Assembly: GCA_002368665.1 (NCBI GenBank)
Contig: DFEK01000008.1
Location: 350,994 to 414,993, forward strand
Reading direction: 5' to 3'
DNA: 64,000 nucleotides
Source of the DNA: Lachnospiraceae bacterium UBA3804
Lineage (GTDB): Bacteria > Bacillota > Clostridia > Lachnospirales > Lachnospiraceae
Position numbers and translations under genes: made by a program. Below, piece by piece: positions 25,533 to 34,327 of this stretch. How positions within the stretch are numbered: position 1 is the first letter of the stretch; the number at the start of each line of letters is the position of its first letter. The notes beneath the pieces are model-generated. The model was not told the DNA's origin. It was given only the letters and a program-made list of their open reading frames with translations, and made no database searches.

Positions 25533-25564
25533 AAAAGCAGAGACCGAGAATCTCTGCTTTTTTT
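25533..25564 (+). terminator. Terminator of the acyl-CoA synthetase gene
   Basis: AAAGCAGAG, a loop of about 9 bases, CTCTGCTTT and a T-run. Confidence 0.85.
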
Positions 25565-25707
25565 AATTCATATCGAAAAATGACCGAAATAGTCATATTC
25601 CTGCAAATAATTAAATTACGATATAACATTACAAGATATGGAATTCGTGAACATTTGGTGATAATTGTTAAAATTGAGTGAAATCGATTTATGACCATAA
25701 ACAATTC

Positions 25708-25716
25708 TGTTATAAT
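25708..25716 (+). promoter_or_regulatory. Extended -10 promoter of trxA
   Basis: TGTTATAAT: a perfect TATAAT (25711-25716) with upstream TG; no good -35 box. It lies 44 bases before the trxA start. Confidence 0.55.
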
Positions 25717-25759
25717 GAAACCTGTAAATGAACAAAACGAATTATAAGGAGGGAACCAC

Positions 25760-26071
25760 ATGAGTGAAGTTATGTTAACCGAAAGCAATTTCGAAGAAGA
25801 AGTATTAAAAGCAACCGTTCCTGTTTTAGTGGATTTCTGGGCACCCTGGTGCGGACCCTGTAAGATGCTCGGTCCCGTGGTTTCCGAGATCGCTGAAGCG
25901 AGCGACGGAAGTTACAAAGTCGGCAAGGTAAATGTGGATGATGAGCCTGAACTGGCAGAGAAATACGGAATTATGAGCATTCCGTCGATCTTTGTCTTCA
26001 AAGACGGTCAGGTGGCAGAGAAAAAGATCGGTTTAACAACGAAAAACGACCTTTTGGCCATGCTGAAATAA
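25760..26071 (+). CDS. trxA: Thioredoxin
   Basis: A 103-residue thioredoxin with VLVDFWAPWCGPCKMLGPVV, the redox-active WCGPC, and the cis-proline segment YGIMSIPSIFVFKDGQ. It reduces disulphides in the cytoplasm using thioredoxin reductase, which is not in the window. The length is standard. The ribosome site is AAGGAGG. It has its own promoter; a 10-bp GC-rich hairpin without a T-run follows. Proximity to hydG and hydF may be chance. Confidence 0.96.
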   Translation: MSEVMLTESNFEEEVLKATVPVLVDFWAPWCGPCKMLGPVVSEIAEASDGSYKVGKVNVDDEPELAEKYGIMSIPSIFVFKDGQVAEKKIGLTTKNDLLAMLK

Positions 26072-26102
26072 GAAATCAGAAATTTAATAAATACATTACT
26101 CG

Positions 26103-26128
26103 CAAATGCCCCATTTTCGGGGCATTTG
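26103..26128 (+). terminator. Hairpin between trxA and hydG
   Basis: CAAATGCCCC, loop ATTTTC, GGGGCATTTG: a 10-bp perfect stem, but no T-run follows on the plus strand, so termination would be partial or factor-dependent. The hydG -10 element begins right after it. Confidence 0.45.
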
Positions 26129-26137
26129 TGATATAAT
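26129..26137 (+). promoter_or_regulatory. Extended -10 promoter of hydG
   Basis: TGATATAAT (TATAAT at 26132-26137 with TG upstream), 57 bases before the hydG ATG. Confidence 0.5.
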
Positions 26138-26194
26138 GAATAAATCATATTCTAAAGAGGAAGAGTTGTCTGACTCAAAGAAAGGAAAAGAATT

Positions 26195-27652
26195 ATGGCT
26201 ATTTATAACCCCAAATCCCTGATCGCGGATGAATTCATCAATGATGGTGAGATCCGCGAGACATTAGCTTATGCCGAGGAGCATAAGCACGATTTAGAAC
26301 TCATTGAGCAGATCTTAGAGAAAGCCCGCCCGAAGAAACAGGACAAAGGCTATGTCTGCAGCGGACTGACTCACAGAGAAGCAAGTGTTCTGCTTGCCTG
26401 CGACCTCCCGGAAGTAGAGGAGAAAATCTTCCAAATCGCAAACGAGATCAAACTTGCTTACTATGGCAACCGTATCGTAATGTTTGCGCCTCTGTATCTG
26501 TCCAACTATTGTGTGAACGGATGTCTTTACTGTCCGTATCATCTGAAGAACAAGCACATTCCCCGTAAAAAACTGACGCAGGAAGAACTCCGTGAAGAAG
26601 TTATTGCTCTTCAGGATTTAGGACACAAACGTCTTGCGATCGAAGCGGGTGAAGATCCCGTAAACAATCCGATCGAGTATATTCTCGATTGTATCAAGAC
26701 GATCTACAGCATTCATCACAAAAACGGAGATATCCGCCGTGTCAATGTAAATATCGCGGCAACTACCGTTGAAAACTACAGAAAACTTCATGAAGCGGGA
26801 ATCGGAACATATATCCTGTTCCAGGAAACCTATCATAAAGAAAGCTATTTAAAACTGCATCCCACGGGACCGAAACACGACTACAACTATCATACGGAAG
26901 CCATGGACAGAGCCATGGAAGGCGGTATCGATGATGTCGGACTGGGTGTTTTATTCGGTCTCGAACTTTACAAATATGAATTTGCGGGCATCTTAATGCA
27001 TGCAGAACATTTGGAAGCCGTTCACGGTGTCGGACCGCATACCATTTCCGTACCGAGACTGAAACGTGCCGATGATATCAATCCGGATGAGTTCGACAAC
27101 GGTATTTCCGATGAAATCTTTGAGAAGATCGTTGCCTGCATTCGTCTTGCGGTTCCTTATACCGGAATGATCATTTCCACCAGAGAAAACGAGAAGGTTC
27201 GTGAGAAAGTGCTTCATCTGGGTATTTCCCAGATCAGCGGCGGTTCCCGTACTTCCGTCGGCGGATATGCGGGATACACTCCCGAAGAACGTCCTCACGA
27301 TACTGAGCAGTTTGATGTATCCGACCAGCGCTCTTTGGACGAAGTTGTGCGCTGGCTGATGCAGAACGGACATGTGCCTTCTTTCTGTACTGCCTGCTAC
27401 AGAGAGGGAAGAACGGGTGACCGTTTCATGGCTCTTTGCAAATCCGGTCAGATCTTAAACTGCTGTCACCCGAATGCGTTGATGACTTTGGCGGAATATC
27501 TGGAGGATTACGCTTCACCCGAAACGAAAGAGATCGGATATGCTCTGATCGAAAAGGAACTGGAGAAAATTCCGAGAGAGAAGACGAAAGAAATCGCCAA
27601 GCAGAATATAGCGGATATCCGTTCCTCCAACAGAAGAGATTTCCGTTTCTAA
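26195..27652 (+). CDS. hydG: [FeFe]-hydrogenase maturase HydG (radical SAM tyrosine lyase)
   Basis: A 485-residue radical SAM enzyme that splits tyrosine to p-cresol and makes the CO and CN- ligands of the hydrogenase H-cluster. The SAM cluster motif is CVNGCLYC near residue 109. The C-terminal second cluster motif is CTACYREGRTGDRFMALC, with further cysteines in CCHPNALMTL near 430. SQISGGSRTSVGGY is typical of the family. AAGGAAAAG precedes the ATG. hydF follows; hydE and the hydrogenase itself are not in the window. Confidence 0.96.
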   Translation: MAIYNPKSLIADEFINDGEIRETLAYAEEHKHDLELIEQILEKARPKKQDKGYVCSGLTHREASVLLACDLPEVEEKIFQIANEIKLAYYGNRIVMFAPLYLSNYCVNGCLYCPYHLKNKHIPRKKLTQEELREEVIALQDLGHKRLAIEAGEDPVNNPIEYILDCIKTIYSIHHKNGDIRRVNVNIAATTVENYRKLHEAGIGTYILFQETYHKESYLKLHPTGPKHDYNYHTEAMDRAMEGGIDDVGLGVLFGLELYKYEFAGILMHAEHLEAVHGVGPHTISVPRLKRADDINPDEFDNGISDEIFEKIVACIRLAVPYTGMIISTRENEKVREKVLHLGISQISGGSRTSVGGYAGYTPEERPHDTEQFDVSDQRSLDEVVRWLMQNGHVPSFCTACYREGRTGDRFMALCKSGQILNCCHPNALMTLAEYLEDYASPETKEIGYALIEKELEKIPREKTKEIAKQNIADIRSSNRRDFRF

Positions 27653-27729
27653 TTCTTGTGTGATGTGAAAATAAAATTGCAGTTTGTCAGAAAACTACAG
27701 ATGTAGTTTCGTGTTAAAGGATATAATCA

Positions 27730-28935
27730 ATGGGATTAAATGATGTAGTCAGTGCGGAAAGGGTGCATATCGGATTCTTCGGTATGCGAAACGCCGGTAA
27801 ATCAAGCGTGGTCAATGCGGTTACGGGACAGTCTTTAAGTGTTGTTTCCGATGTCAAAGGGACGACGACGGATCCGGTGAAAAAATCCATGGAGCTGCTC
27901 CCCATCGGACCTGTGGTGATCATTGATACGCCGGGGTATGATGATGAGGGAGCGCTCGGCGAACTGCGTGTGCAGAAAACCAAAGAAGTACTGAATCAGA
28001 CGGATATAGCGTTGCTGATTGTTGACGGAACGATCGGAATGACCGGGCTTGACCGGGAATTAACGGATCTGTTCCGGGAGCGGAATGTGCCATACCTTAT
28101 TGTGTGGAATAAGACGGATCTGTCCGATCAAACGACGGATGTAGGACTGACGGAAGATAAGGACCGTATGGTACGGGTCAGCGCGTTGACAGGCGAGGGG
28201 ATCAACACCCTGAAGGAGCGAATCGGCGCTTTTGCGTCGGAAAACCGGAAGGAAGAACGTTTTCTTGTTGCGGATCTGCTGGAAAGGGGCGATTTTGTTG
28301 TCCTGGTGGTACCGGTGGATGAATCCGCGCCGAAGGGCAGGCTGATCCTTCCGCAGCAGCAGGTAATGAGAGAATTGTTAGATCATCATTATGCCTTTGT
28401 TACCTGTCAGGATACGGACTTGTCAGAAACTTTATGTAAACTAAATATGAAACCAAAGCTGATCATTACCGATTCACAGGCATTTGAGAGAGTGGCGAAG
28501 GATACACCGGAAGATATTATGTTAACTTCGTTCTCGATCCTGATGGCCCGCTATAAGGGCGGTTTAAAACAGCAGATCAGGGGTGCAAGAAAGCTCGCCT
28601 CGTTAAAGGACGGGGATACGGTTCTGATTTCCGAGGGCTGTACCCATCACAGACAATGCAAAGATATCGGAACAGTGAAAATGCCCGGATGGATTGAGAA
28701 TTATTCCAAAGCGAAACCGAATTATCGTTTTACCTCCGGCGGGGATTTTCCAGATGATCTGAATGGGATCGATCTGATCGTTCACTGCGGCGGTTGTATG
28801 TTAAACGAGAATCAAATGAAAACCCGTGTGCAGAGTGCTGTGAAAGCAGGCGTTCCCATCGTCAATTACGGTATCGCCATCGCCGCGATGCATGGCATAT
28901 TGGAGCGAAGCCTGGCACCATTAAAAGAGTATTAA
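27730..28935 (+). CDS. hydF: [FeFe]-hydrogenase maturation GTPase HydF
   Basis: A 401-residue scaffold GTPase that assembles and delivers the diiron part of the H-cluster. The GTPase domain has FFGMRNAGKSSVVNAVTG near residue 15, the switch threonines in DVKGTTTDPV, DTPGYDDEG and WNKTDL. After a dimerisation domain, the cluster domain has the family's C-x-H...H-C-x-x-C arrangement: CTHHRQC near 302 and HCGGCM near 355. AAAGGA lies 7 bases before the ATG, and it follows hydG by 77 bases. The last 9 codons plus a few bases recur 1.65 kb downstream (see the direct repeat entries). Confidence 0.95.
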   Translation: MGLNDVVSAERVHIGFFGMRNAGKSSVVNAVTGQSLSVVSDVKGTTTDPVKKSMELLPIGPVVIIDTPGYDDEGALGELRVQKTKEVLNQTDIALLIVDGTIGMTGLDRELTDLFRERNVPYLIVWNKTDLSDQTTDVGLTEDKDRMVRVSALTGEGINTLKERIGAFASENRKEERFLVADLLERGDFVVLVVPVDESAPKGRLILPQQQVMRELLDHHYAFVTCQDTDLSETLCKLNMKPKLIITDSQAFERVAKDTPEDIMLTSFSILMARYKGGLKQQIRGARKLASLKDGDTVLISEGCTHHRQCKDIGTVKMPGWIENYSKAKPNYRFTSGGDFPDDLNGIDLIVHCGGCMLNENQMKTRVQSAVKAGVPIVNYGIAIAAMHGILERSLAPLKEY

Positions 28936-28941
28936 AATTTC
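28911..28941 (+). repeat. Direct repeat copy 1 (3' end of hydF)
   Basis: 31 bases covering the last codons and stop of hydF and including TTAAAAGAGTATTAAAATTT. The same sequence occurs at 30588-30618 with 3 mismatches in the first 12 bases and 21 identical bases after that. The two copies bracket one minus-strand gene. Confidence 0.8.
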
Positions 28942-28956
28942 ATTGCACAGATGTAT

Positions 28957-30444
28957 TCACCTGATGGCGGACGTCAGGTATTTCTTTTTCAGCCGTTCGA
29001 GATTGTCCCATCCGAAACCAATCTTTTCGGCGATAAACCTCTGATTGCCGGAATAATTGGACTCGATATAGTAGAAGCCGGATGCGATAATCTCCGGAAC
29101 AACACTTAAGATTGTTTGTACCGCCATCTGCAGTTCTTTGTTGTAGCCGTGTTCCTGTAATTCGAATTTAAAGGATTCCGCCAGGGCCATATAAGAAATT
29201 GCGGATGCGTTGTAATCGTTTATGATATCTTCAGTCGAACATCCGAGCGCATACATAAATAGTGCCGCCATAATACCGGTTCGATCTTTTCCGCTGGTGC
29301 AATGGAACAAAGTAGTGCCATCGTTTTCCGAGATAAGTTGAAAAATCTTTCTTAATGCCTCTTTAGAAGTGAGCTCGGAGCTGATATTCTGGTACATTTT
29401 TCTGACTTCGTCGATTCGGGCATACTCAGCCAGATACCATGCTCTTTCGTTATTTGTTTCGCTTTGCTGATATCTAAAAGTAAGCTGTTTTATTCGCTCC
29501 GAATCCGGCGTGTTGCCGAGGGGGATATGTTCATACCGGACACCGGGAATGCGGACATCCGGTTTATTGCAGACTTCTTCCAACGAACGCATATCGATAA
29601 CAAGCGACAGACCGCAATGCTCTTTTAAGTATTCGCCGTCCTCAGTAGTTAATTTCGAAAGTTCTGCGCTTCGAATGATTTTTCCTGATTTAAAGTATTG
29701 GCCGTCACATGTGGTGACATTGCCAAGAAAGCGTATATTTTTCACGGATTTGAGTTTAATTCCGTTTGTCATCACAACATCCAGAGCCTTGTCAAATTCT
29801 TCATCCGAGAGAGTATCGCATAAAGCACGTTCGGGATTTGGAACATTCGTGCTTTTTTTCTTTAATTTCTCTTCAAGCAGATAATCGAAGGCGTTATTGA
29901 GGAGTTCTTCGGTATATTTGTCGGTATTACGGGAATACTGATATTCTAATCGAACTCGCAGACCTCTTAGGAGGGCTTCATCCAAGTCGGTCTTTGCAAT
30001 GCGATAGAGGTATTGCGTAATGGCATAGTTGGGACGGTTAGGTTCGGCAGAATCGGAAAAAAAGATAATTTTTTCCAATATCGACATATCGGGACGTGCG
30101 GAATAATGATAGCGAATGGCATTTAATGCGTCTACATCTTTTAGCCCGAATTCATGCTCGGCAATCAGCGCGCCTACCTCGGCGTGCATATTATCCGGAA
30201 CGCGAAGACTTAATTCACTTATGTTATGACCATACTTCTCGGCAACAGTCATCATTTCATCGGGAGTCATATCCTTGGCAATATCGTGCAGCATAGCCGT
30301 AATACGGACGATTCCCGTGTCTACCCCGTGGCATTTGGCAAGCGAAAGCGCCATCTCTGTCATACTGAGGATATGTCGGAAACGTTTCTCTGAGACATAT
30401 TGTCGGACTCTTTGTTCCAGTTCTTTGGTTTCAAATTCCATCAT
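28957..30444 (-). CDS. YqeK-like HD hydrolase fused to a tyrosine-type phosphatase
   Basis: A 495-residue fusion. Residues about 10-195 form an HD domain like YqeK (symmetrical Ap4A hydrolase): HILSMTEMALSLA, MLHDIAKDMTP with the HD pair at 53-54, and IRYHYSARPDMS. Residues about 205-490 form a phosphatase of the Y_phosphatase3 type (dual specificity or phosphoinositide): RSAELSKLT, VIDMRSLEE and the catalytic loop HCTSGKDRTG at 381-390, giving the Cys-x5-Arg signature. Both catalytic motifs look intact. The cytoplasmic roles may be Ap4A removal plus dephosphorylation. The ribosome site is weak, and two adjacent ATGs start it. It lies alone between direct repeats, opposite its neighbours. Confidence 0.88.
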   Translation of the reverse strand: MMEFETKELEQRVRQYVSEKRFRHILSMTEMALSLAKCHGVDTGIVRITAMLHDIAKDMTPDEMMTVAEKYGHNISELSLRVPDNMHAEVGALIAEHEFGLKDVDALNAIRYHYSARPDMSILEKIIFFSDSAEPNRPNYAITQYLYRIAKTDLDEALLRGLRVRLEYQYSRNTDKYTEELLNNAFDYLLEEKLKKKSTNVPNPERALCDTLSDEEFDKALDVVMTNGIKLKSVKNIRFLGNVTTCDGQYFKSGKIIRSAELSKLTTEDGEYLKEHCGLSLVIDMRSLEEVCNKPDVRIPGVRYEHIPLGNTPDSERIKQLTFRYQQSETNNERAWYLAEYARIDEVRKMYQNISSELTSKEALRKIFQLISENDGTTLFHCTSGKDRTGIMAALFMYALGCSTEDIINDYNASAISYMALAESFKFELQEHGYNKELQMAVQTILSVVPEIIASGFYYIESNYSGNQRFIAEKIGFGWDNLERLKKKYLTSAIR

Positions 30445-30587
30445 AGGTATTCCCGATGCTTTCAGTTGGTAAATTTACTCTTATAACCGTACACTTATGG
30501 CATTGCTGCCGGAAATGTCAAAACATATGACTTATAAATATACAAATATTATAACGGATTCCCATACCGGATAGCAATATATAGGTG

Positions 30588-30618
30588 CCCGGCACAGTTA
30601 AAAGAGTATTAAAATTTC
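30588..30618 (+). repeat. Direct repeat copy 2 (duplicate of hydF 3' end)
   Basis: 31 bases matching 28911-28941 with 3 mismatches and in the same orientation; not part of any gene here. It suggests the 1.65 kb between the copies arrived by site-specific insertion or by a duplication event. Confidence 0.8.
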
Positions 30619-30689
30619 CTTTAAAAAGGGTTACAATCAATGCAGATAGCAAAAAGAGCCAGGAACAGAATTTCTGTTAAGAAGAGTAG

Positions 30690-30718
30690 GTCACAAACGG
30701 AATTTTTTATGATATACT
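30690..30718 (+). promoter_or_regulatory. Promoter of the flavodiiron protein gene
   Basis: GTCACA (30690-30695), a 17-base spacer, and TGATATACT with TATACT at 30713-30718 as an extended -10. Confidence 0.5.
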
Positions 30719-30774
30719 AATCGTATGCTGGAAAGCGGATTTATCATATTACGGAAGATATTTAAGGAGGGCTT

Positions 30775-32565
30775 ATGAGAGTTACGAACGACATTATTTA
30801 TATTGGGGTAAACGATCACAAATTGGATTTGTTTGAAGGACAGTATGATGTACCGAACGGTATGGCATACAATTCCTATGTGATCATGGATGAGAAGATT
30901 GCCATCATGGATACCGTGGATAAGAATTTTACCCATGAGTGGCTGGACAATCTGGATAAAGCTTTGAACGGACGTAAGCCCGATTATCTTGTGGTTCAGC
31001 ATATGGAGCCGGACCATTCCGCAAATATCGTTAATTTCGTAAAGACATATCCCGATGCAAAGATTGTATCTTCTGCAAAAGCGTTTGTGATGATGAAGCA
31101 GTTTTTTGGAACGGATTTTGAGGAGAAACAGGTAGTGATTGCCGAGGGCTCCACTCTGGAACTGGGAACGCATACCTTAAACTTCGTGGCTGCTCCGATG
31201 GTGCACTGGCCGGAAGTTATGATGACATATGATTCCACGGATAAGGTTCTTTTCTCCGCTGACGGATTCGGTAAATTCGGTGCACTGGATGTGGAAGAAG
31301 ACTGGGCATGCGAAGCAAGAAGATACTATTTCGGTATCGTCGGAAAATACGGTGCACAGGTGCAGGCAGTTTTGAAGAAAGCAGCCAATCTGGACATTCA
31401 GGTGATCTGCCCTCTGCATGGTCCCGTACTCAGCGAGAACTTAGGCTATTATATCGGACTTTATCAGACCTGGTCCACTTACCAGCAGGAGACGGAAGGA
31501 ATTGTGATCGCATACACTTCCGTTTACGGAAACACCAAGAAAGCGGTAGAGAAACTTGCTGAACTTTTAAAGGCCAAGGGATGCCCGAAGGTTGTTGTAA
31601 ACGACCTTGCAAGATGTGATATGGCGGAAGCGGTTGAAGATGCATTCCGCTACAGCAAGATCATCCTTGCGACCACAACCTATAACGCAGAGATTTTCCC
31701 GTTCATGCGTGAGTTCATCAATCACCTGACCGAGCGTAATTTTGCAAATCATAAGATCGGTCTGATCGAGAACGGAACCTGGGCTCCGACAGCAGCCAAG
31801 GTAATGAAAGGCATGCTGGAAAACTGCAAGAACTGCACGTTTGCGGAGAATACCGTTCATATTAAGTCAGCATTGAATGACGAGAGCACGGCTCAGCTGG
31901 AAGCACTTGCGGAAGAATTCGGCAGTGAATACGAAGCAAGAAAAGCTGATACGGCCGATAAGAATGACCTTCGTGCAATGTTCAGCATCGGTTACGGATT
32001 ATATGTGGTAACCTCCAATGACGGAAAGAAAGACAACGGCTGTATCGTCAACACCGTAACACAGGTGACCAGTTCTCCGAACCGTGTGGCAGTTACGATC
32101 AACAAAGAAAATTATACGCACCATGTAGTAGAGCAGACCGGTATTATGAACGTTAACTGTCTCTCCGTGGAAGCACCGTTCTCCGTATTCGAAAACTTCG
32201 GATTCCAGAGCGGCAGAACTGCAGATAAATTAAAGGATATCGAGGAACTTCGCTCCGATAACGGATTGCGTTTCCTTCCGCAGTACATCAATGCATTCTT
32301 CTCCTTAAAAGTTGTAAACTATGTTGATCTCGGAACGCACGGCATGTTTATCTGTGATGTTACCGAGTCCAGAGTGATCACCAAAGCGGAGACCATGACA
32401 TATACCTACTACCAGAACAATGTAAAACCGAAGCCTAAAACCGAAGGCAAGAAGGGATATGTATGTAAGGTTTGCGGATATGTATATGAGGGAGATGAAC
32501 TTCCCGAAGACTTCGTATGTCCGCTTTGCAAACACGGTGCGGCAGACTTTGAACCGATTTCCTAA
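30775..32565 (+). CDS. Flavodiiron protein with flavin reductase and rubredoxin domains
   Basis: A 596-residue multidomain A-type flavoprotein that reduces O2 to water and/or NO to N2O, protecting anaerobes. Domains in order: metallo-beta-lactamase-like diiron domain (about 1-250, with the HMEPDHSANI ligand motif and a second PLHGPV histidine), flavodoxin (about 255-390, TSVYGNTKKAVEKLA), FMN-binding flavin reductase-like domain (about 400-545), and a C-terminal rubredoxin (GYVCKVCGYVYEGD ... CPLCKHG). The fused domains let it take electrons directly from NAD(P)H or a small donor. AAGGAGGG lies before the ATG, and its own promoter is present. Confidence 0.95.
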   Translation: MRVTNDIIYIGVNDHKLDLFEGQYDVPNGMAYNSYVIMDEKIAIMDTVDKNFTHEWLDNLDKALNGRKPDYLVVQHMEPDHSANIVNFVKTYPDAKIVSSAKAFVMMKQFFGTDFEEKQVVIAEGSTLELGTHTLNFVAAPMVHWPEVMMTYDSTDKVLFSADGFGKFGALDVEEDWACEARRYYFGIVGKYGAQVQAVLKKAANLDIQVICPLHGPVLSENLGYYIGLYQTWSTYQQETEGIVIAYTSVYGNTKKAVEKLAELLKAKGCPKVVVNDLARCDMAEAVEDAFRYSKIILATTTYNAEIFPFMREFINHLTERNFANHKIGLIENGTWAPTAAKVMKGMLENCKNCTFAENTVHIKSALNDESTAQLEALAEEFGSEYEARKADTADKNDLRAMFSIGYGLYVVTSNDGKKDNGCIVNTVTQVTSSPNRVAVTINKENYTHHVVEQTGIMNVNCLSVEAPFSVFENFGFQSGRTADKLKDIEELRSDNGLRFLPQYINAFFSLKVVNYVDLGTHGMFICDVTESRVITKAETMTYTYYQNNVKPKPKTEGKKGYVCKVCGYVYEGDELPEDFVCPLCKHGAADFEPIS

Positions 32566-32568
32566 AAC

Positions 32569-33186
32569 ATGGCAGATCGAATTGTCCGAAAAATAAGATT
32601 GTATTATATCTCAGGGAGCATTGTATTATTGCTCCTTGAGATTTTTATTGCTCTTTTTATGAGAGATTCTTTCGTTCGCCCGTTTCTTGGGGATTTCCTC
32701 GTAGTTATTCTTTTGTACATGATCATACGCAGTTTCTTTCCCATCGGAGCACCGTGGCTTCCGGCCGGGGTATTTGCATTCTCTGTGTTGGTTGAAATCC
32801 TGCAGTTTTTCCATATCGTAGATATCCTACATTTGTCAGACAACCGTTTTATGTCAGTATTGATCGGCGGTGTGTTTGACTGGAAGGACATTCTGGCATA
32901 TTTCCTGGGATGTCTGGTTTGTGCTTTTTCCTATTTTGTTTTAAGCAAAGCCGTATCGCAGAAACTGACGGGGGATTCCAACAAAGAAGACAAGGCTCCA
33001 AAATATGACAGCATCAATAAGAAGCCGGTCATCAAATGCAGCATCTGTAACGGTGAGCAGGTGGCCGGTTTTGTGGATCTTTCAAACGGAATTTTTGAGG
33101 ATGTGATGTTAATCCGCTGCGAGGCGGATCTGAAGGAATTTTGCAGAAAATATGGCATAGTGGGCCAAATAGAAAAGATATATTAA
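32569..33186 (+). CDS. DUF2809 membrane protein with C-terminal CxxC extension
   Basis: A 205-residue protein. Residues about 1-130 have four membrane helices and match DUF2809 (LPAGVFAFSVLVEILQFFHI; DWKDILAYFLGCLVCAF). After a charged linker, residues about 155-205 form a small cytoplasmic tail, IKCSICNGEQVAGFVDLSNG, with one CxxC pair; this tail resembles a short stand-alone Lachnospiraceae protein sometimes mislabelled aspartate dehydrogenase. Function is unknown. It starts 3 bases after the flavodiiron stop with no clear ribosome site, so translation probably depends on coupling to that gene. Confidence 0.75.
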   Translation: MADRIVRKIRLYYISGSIVLLLLEIFIALFMRDSFVRPFLGDFLVVILLYMIIRSFFPIGAPWLPAGVFAFSVLVEILQFFHIVDILHLSDNRFMSVLIGGVFDWKDILAYFLGCLVCAFSYFVLSKAVSQKLTGDSNKEDKAPKYDSINKKPVIKCSICNGEQVAGFVDLSNGIFEDVMLIRCEADLKEFCRKYGIVGQIEKIY

Positions 33187-33197
33187 AGGGGAATGAT

Positions 33198-33338
33198 ATG
33201 GCTGAATATAAACAACCGCCCAGATCTTTGATTTCGAATGTAATGATGTATGCAACGCAGTCGGGAACGGATCTTTTTACGAATAAAAAACCGACAAGGG
33301 TAATCAACAAGGATGAAAATATTACTCTTCGAAAATAA
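33198..33338 (+). CDS. Small hypothetical protein (46 residues)
   Basis: A short frame, MAEYKQPPRSLISNVMMYAT..., preceded by AAAGGGGAATGAT at good spacing and 11 bases after the DUF2809 gene. It is polar and basic, without membrane segments or cysteines. I do not recognise it. The ribosome site and operon position favour a real gene; the length and lack of any known motif keep confidence moderate. Confidence 0.5.
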   Translation: MAEYKQPPRSLISNVMMYATQSGTDLFTNKKPTRVINKDENITLRK

Positions 33339-33491
33339 GCAATGTTGTATACTTTTTTGACGACAAATATGTTTACAGGCCGTATGCGTGGTGCAGATCC
33401 ATGGATACGGAATTTGATGAATCCAAGGGTGATATTCTGTTTTCTTTGGAATAAGTCGTAGGCGTTTATTTTCGAATTTGGAGATACGAAT

Positions 33492-34250
33492 ATGATGTTA
33501 GAGAGGACGATATTTGCCGGACTGGCCGGAAAGTGCAGCGCCAACAGAGCTTATCCGATGTCGATTGCGGAAGGTTTTCAGGACGGAGAGATTTTCACAA
33601 TTAAGGATTTGGCAGCGGACGGCGACGAATCCGAAAAGGCGGTTTTATTTCATCATTACGCGGGATTTGCATATATTTCAGGAAATCCGGATGAGGGATT
33701 TTTGAATAAAATATATCAGAAGTTTTATCTGAAGGAACCGGAAAGAAGATTCGTGCTGGTGACGGATGACCCGAAAGTGGAAGAATTTTTCGCCGGAAAA
33801 GAAGGTGTCCGGTTGGAGAAAAGGGCGGAGTACCGGTTCGGCAAATTACCAAATGCAGCGCCGGAGTGCAAATACCGGACAGAGCGAATATCGGAAGAGA
33901 ATTATGACAAGATAAGCGGAAAAATTGTTCCCGGATTTTCCTGGAAGGACAAAGAACAGTTTCTGAAAAACGGCTTTGGATTTGTCGCAATGGACGGGGA
34001 AAAAGTAATTGCGGTTGCTTTTTCCGCAGCGGTAAGTTCCGATGAGGTTGATATCGGAATTGAGACGGATGAGAGTTACCGTCATCAGGGACTTGCGAAG
34101 ACCCTCGCAGACAAAATGTGCAGGGAGATTATTTTACAGGGGAAGAAACCTGTCTGGGCGCATTCCGTTTCAAATAAAGGCTCAAAGTATACGGCGGAAT
34201 CTGCAGGTTTTGTGCAGGAGAGAGTGAATACCATCATTTTGCGGAAATGA
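33492..34250 (+). CDS. GNAT-family N-acetyltransferase
   Basis: A 252-residue protein with an N-terminal extension of unknown role (residues 1-120) and a C-terminal GNAT domain: GFGFVAMDGEKVIAVAFSAA, then VDIGIETDESYRHQGLAKTL, whose RHQGLA is the acetyl-CoA pyrophosphate loop, and a SAGFVQERVNTIIL end. It is likely an acetyltransferase for a small molecule or peptide; the substrate is unknown. TTGGAGA precedes the ATG. It begins a run of accessory genes with several other GNATs. Confidence 0.85.
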   Translation: MMLERTIFAGLAGKCSANRAYPMSIAEGFQDGEIFTIKDLAADGDESEKAVLFHHYAGFAYISGNPDEGFLNKIYQKFYLKEPERRFVLVTDDPKVEEFFAGKEGVRLEKRAEYRFGKLPNAAPECKYRTERISEENYDKISGKIVPGFSWKDKEQFLKNGFGFVAMDGEKVIAVAFSAAVSSDEVDIGIETDESYRHQGLAKTLADKMCREIILQGKKPVWAHSVSNKGSKYTAESAGFVQERVNTIILRK

Positions 34251-34256
34251 ACCAGG

Positions 34257-34284
34257 GGGACATGGGTCTAACCCGTTCCGGGTT
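34257..34284 (+). repeat. Inverted repeat, left copy, flanking the nitroreductase gene
   Basis: GGGACATGGGTC-T-AACCCGTTCCGGGTT. The last 15 bases are themselves a hairpin (AACCCG-TTC-CGGGTT). The right copy at 35002-35030 is the reverse complement with a 1-base length difference and two substitutions. Confidence 0.8.
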
Positions 34285-34327
34285 TCCGGTTCATTTTATG
34301 CAGGAGGGTCAGAGGAAGGAGCAGTTT

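Larger units (their letters stand above)
30445..30774. other. Intergenic region holding repeat copy 2 and the flavodiiron promoter
   Basis: A 330-base gap between divergent genes. It is AT-rich and carries the second copy of the hydF-end repeat (30588-30618) and, near its right end, an extended -10 promoter. I see no reading frame with a ribosome site and no RNA gene. Confidence 0.6.

Noticed and set aside
34247..34327. Longer start for the nitroreductase gene
   Set aside because: It would translate the left inverted repeat; the ATG at 34328 has a GGAAGGAG site and begins the known domain.
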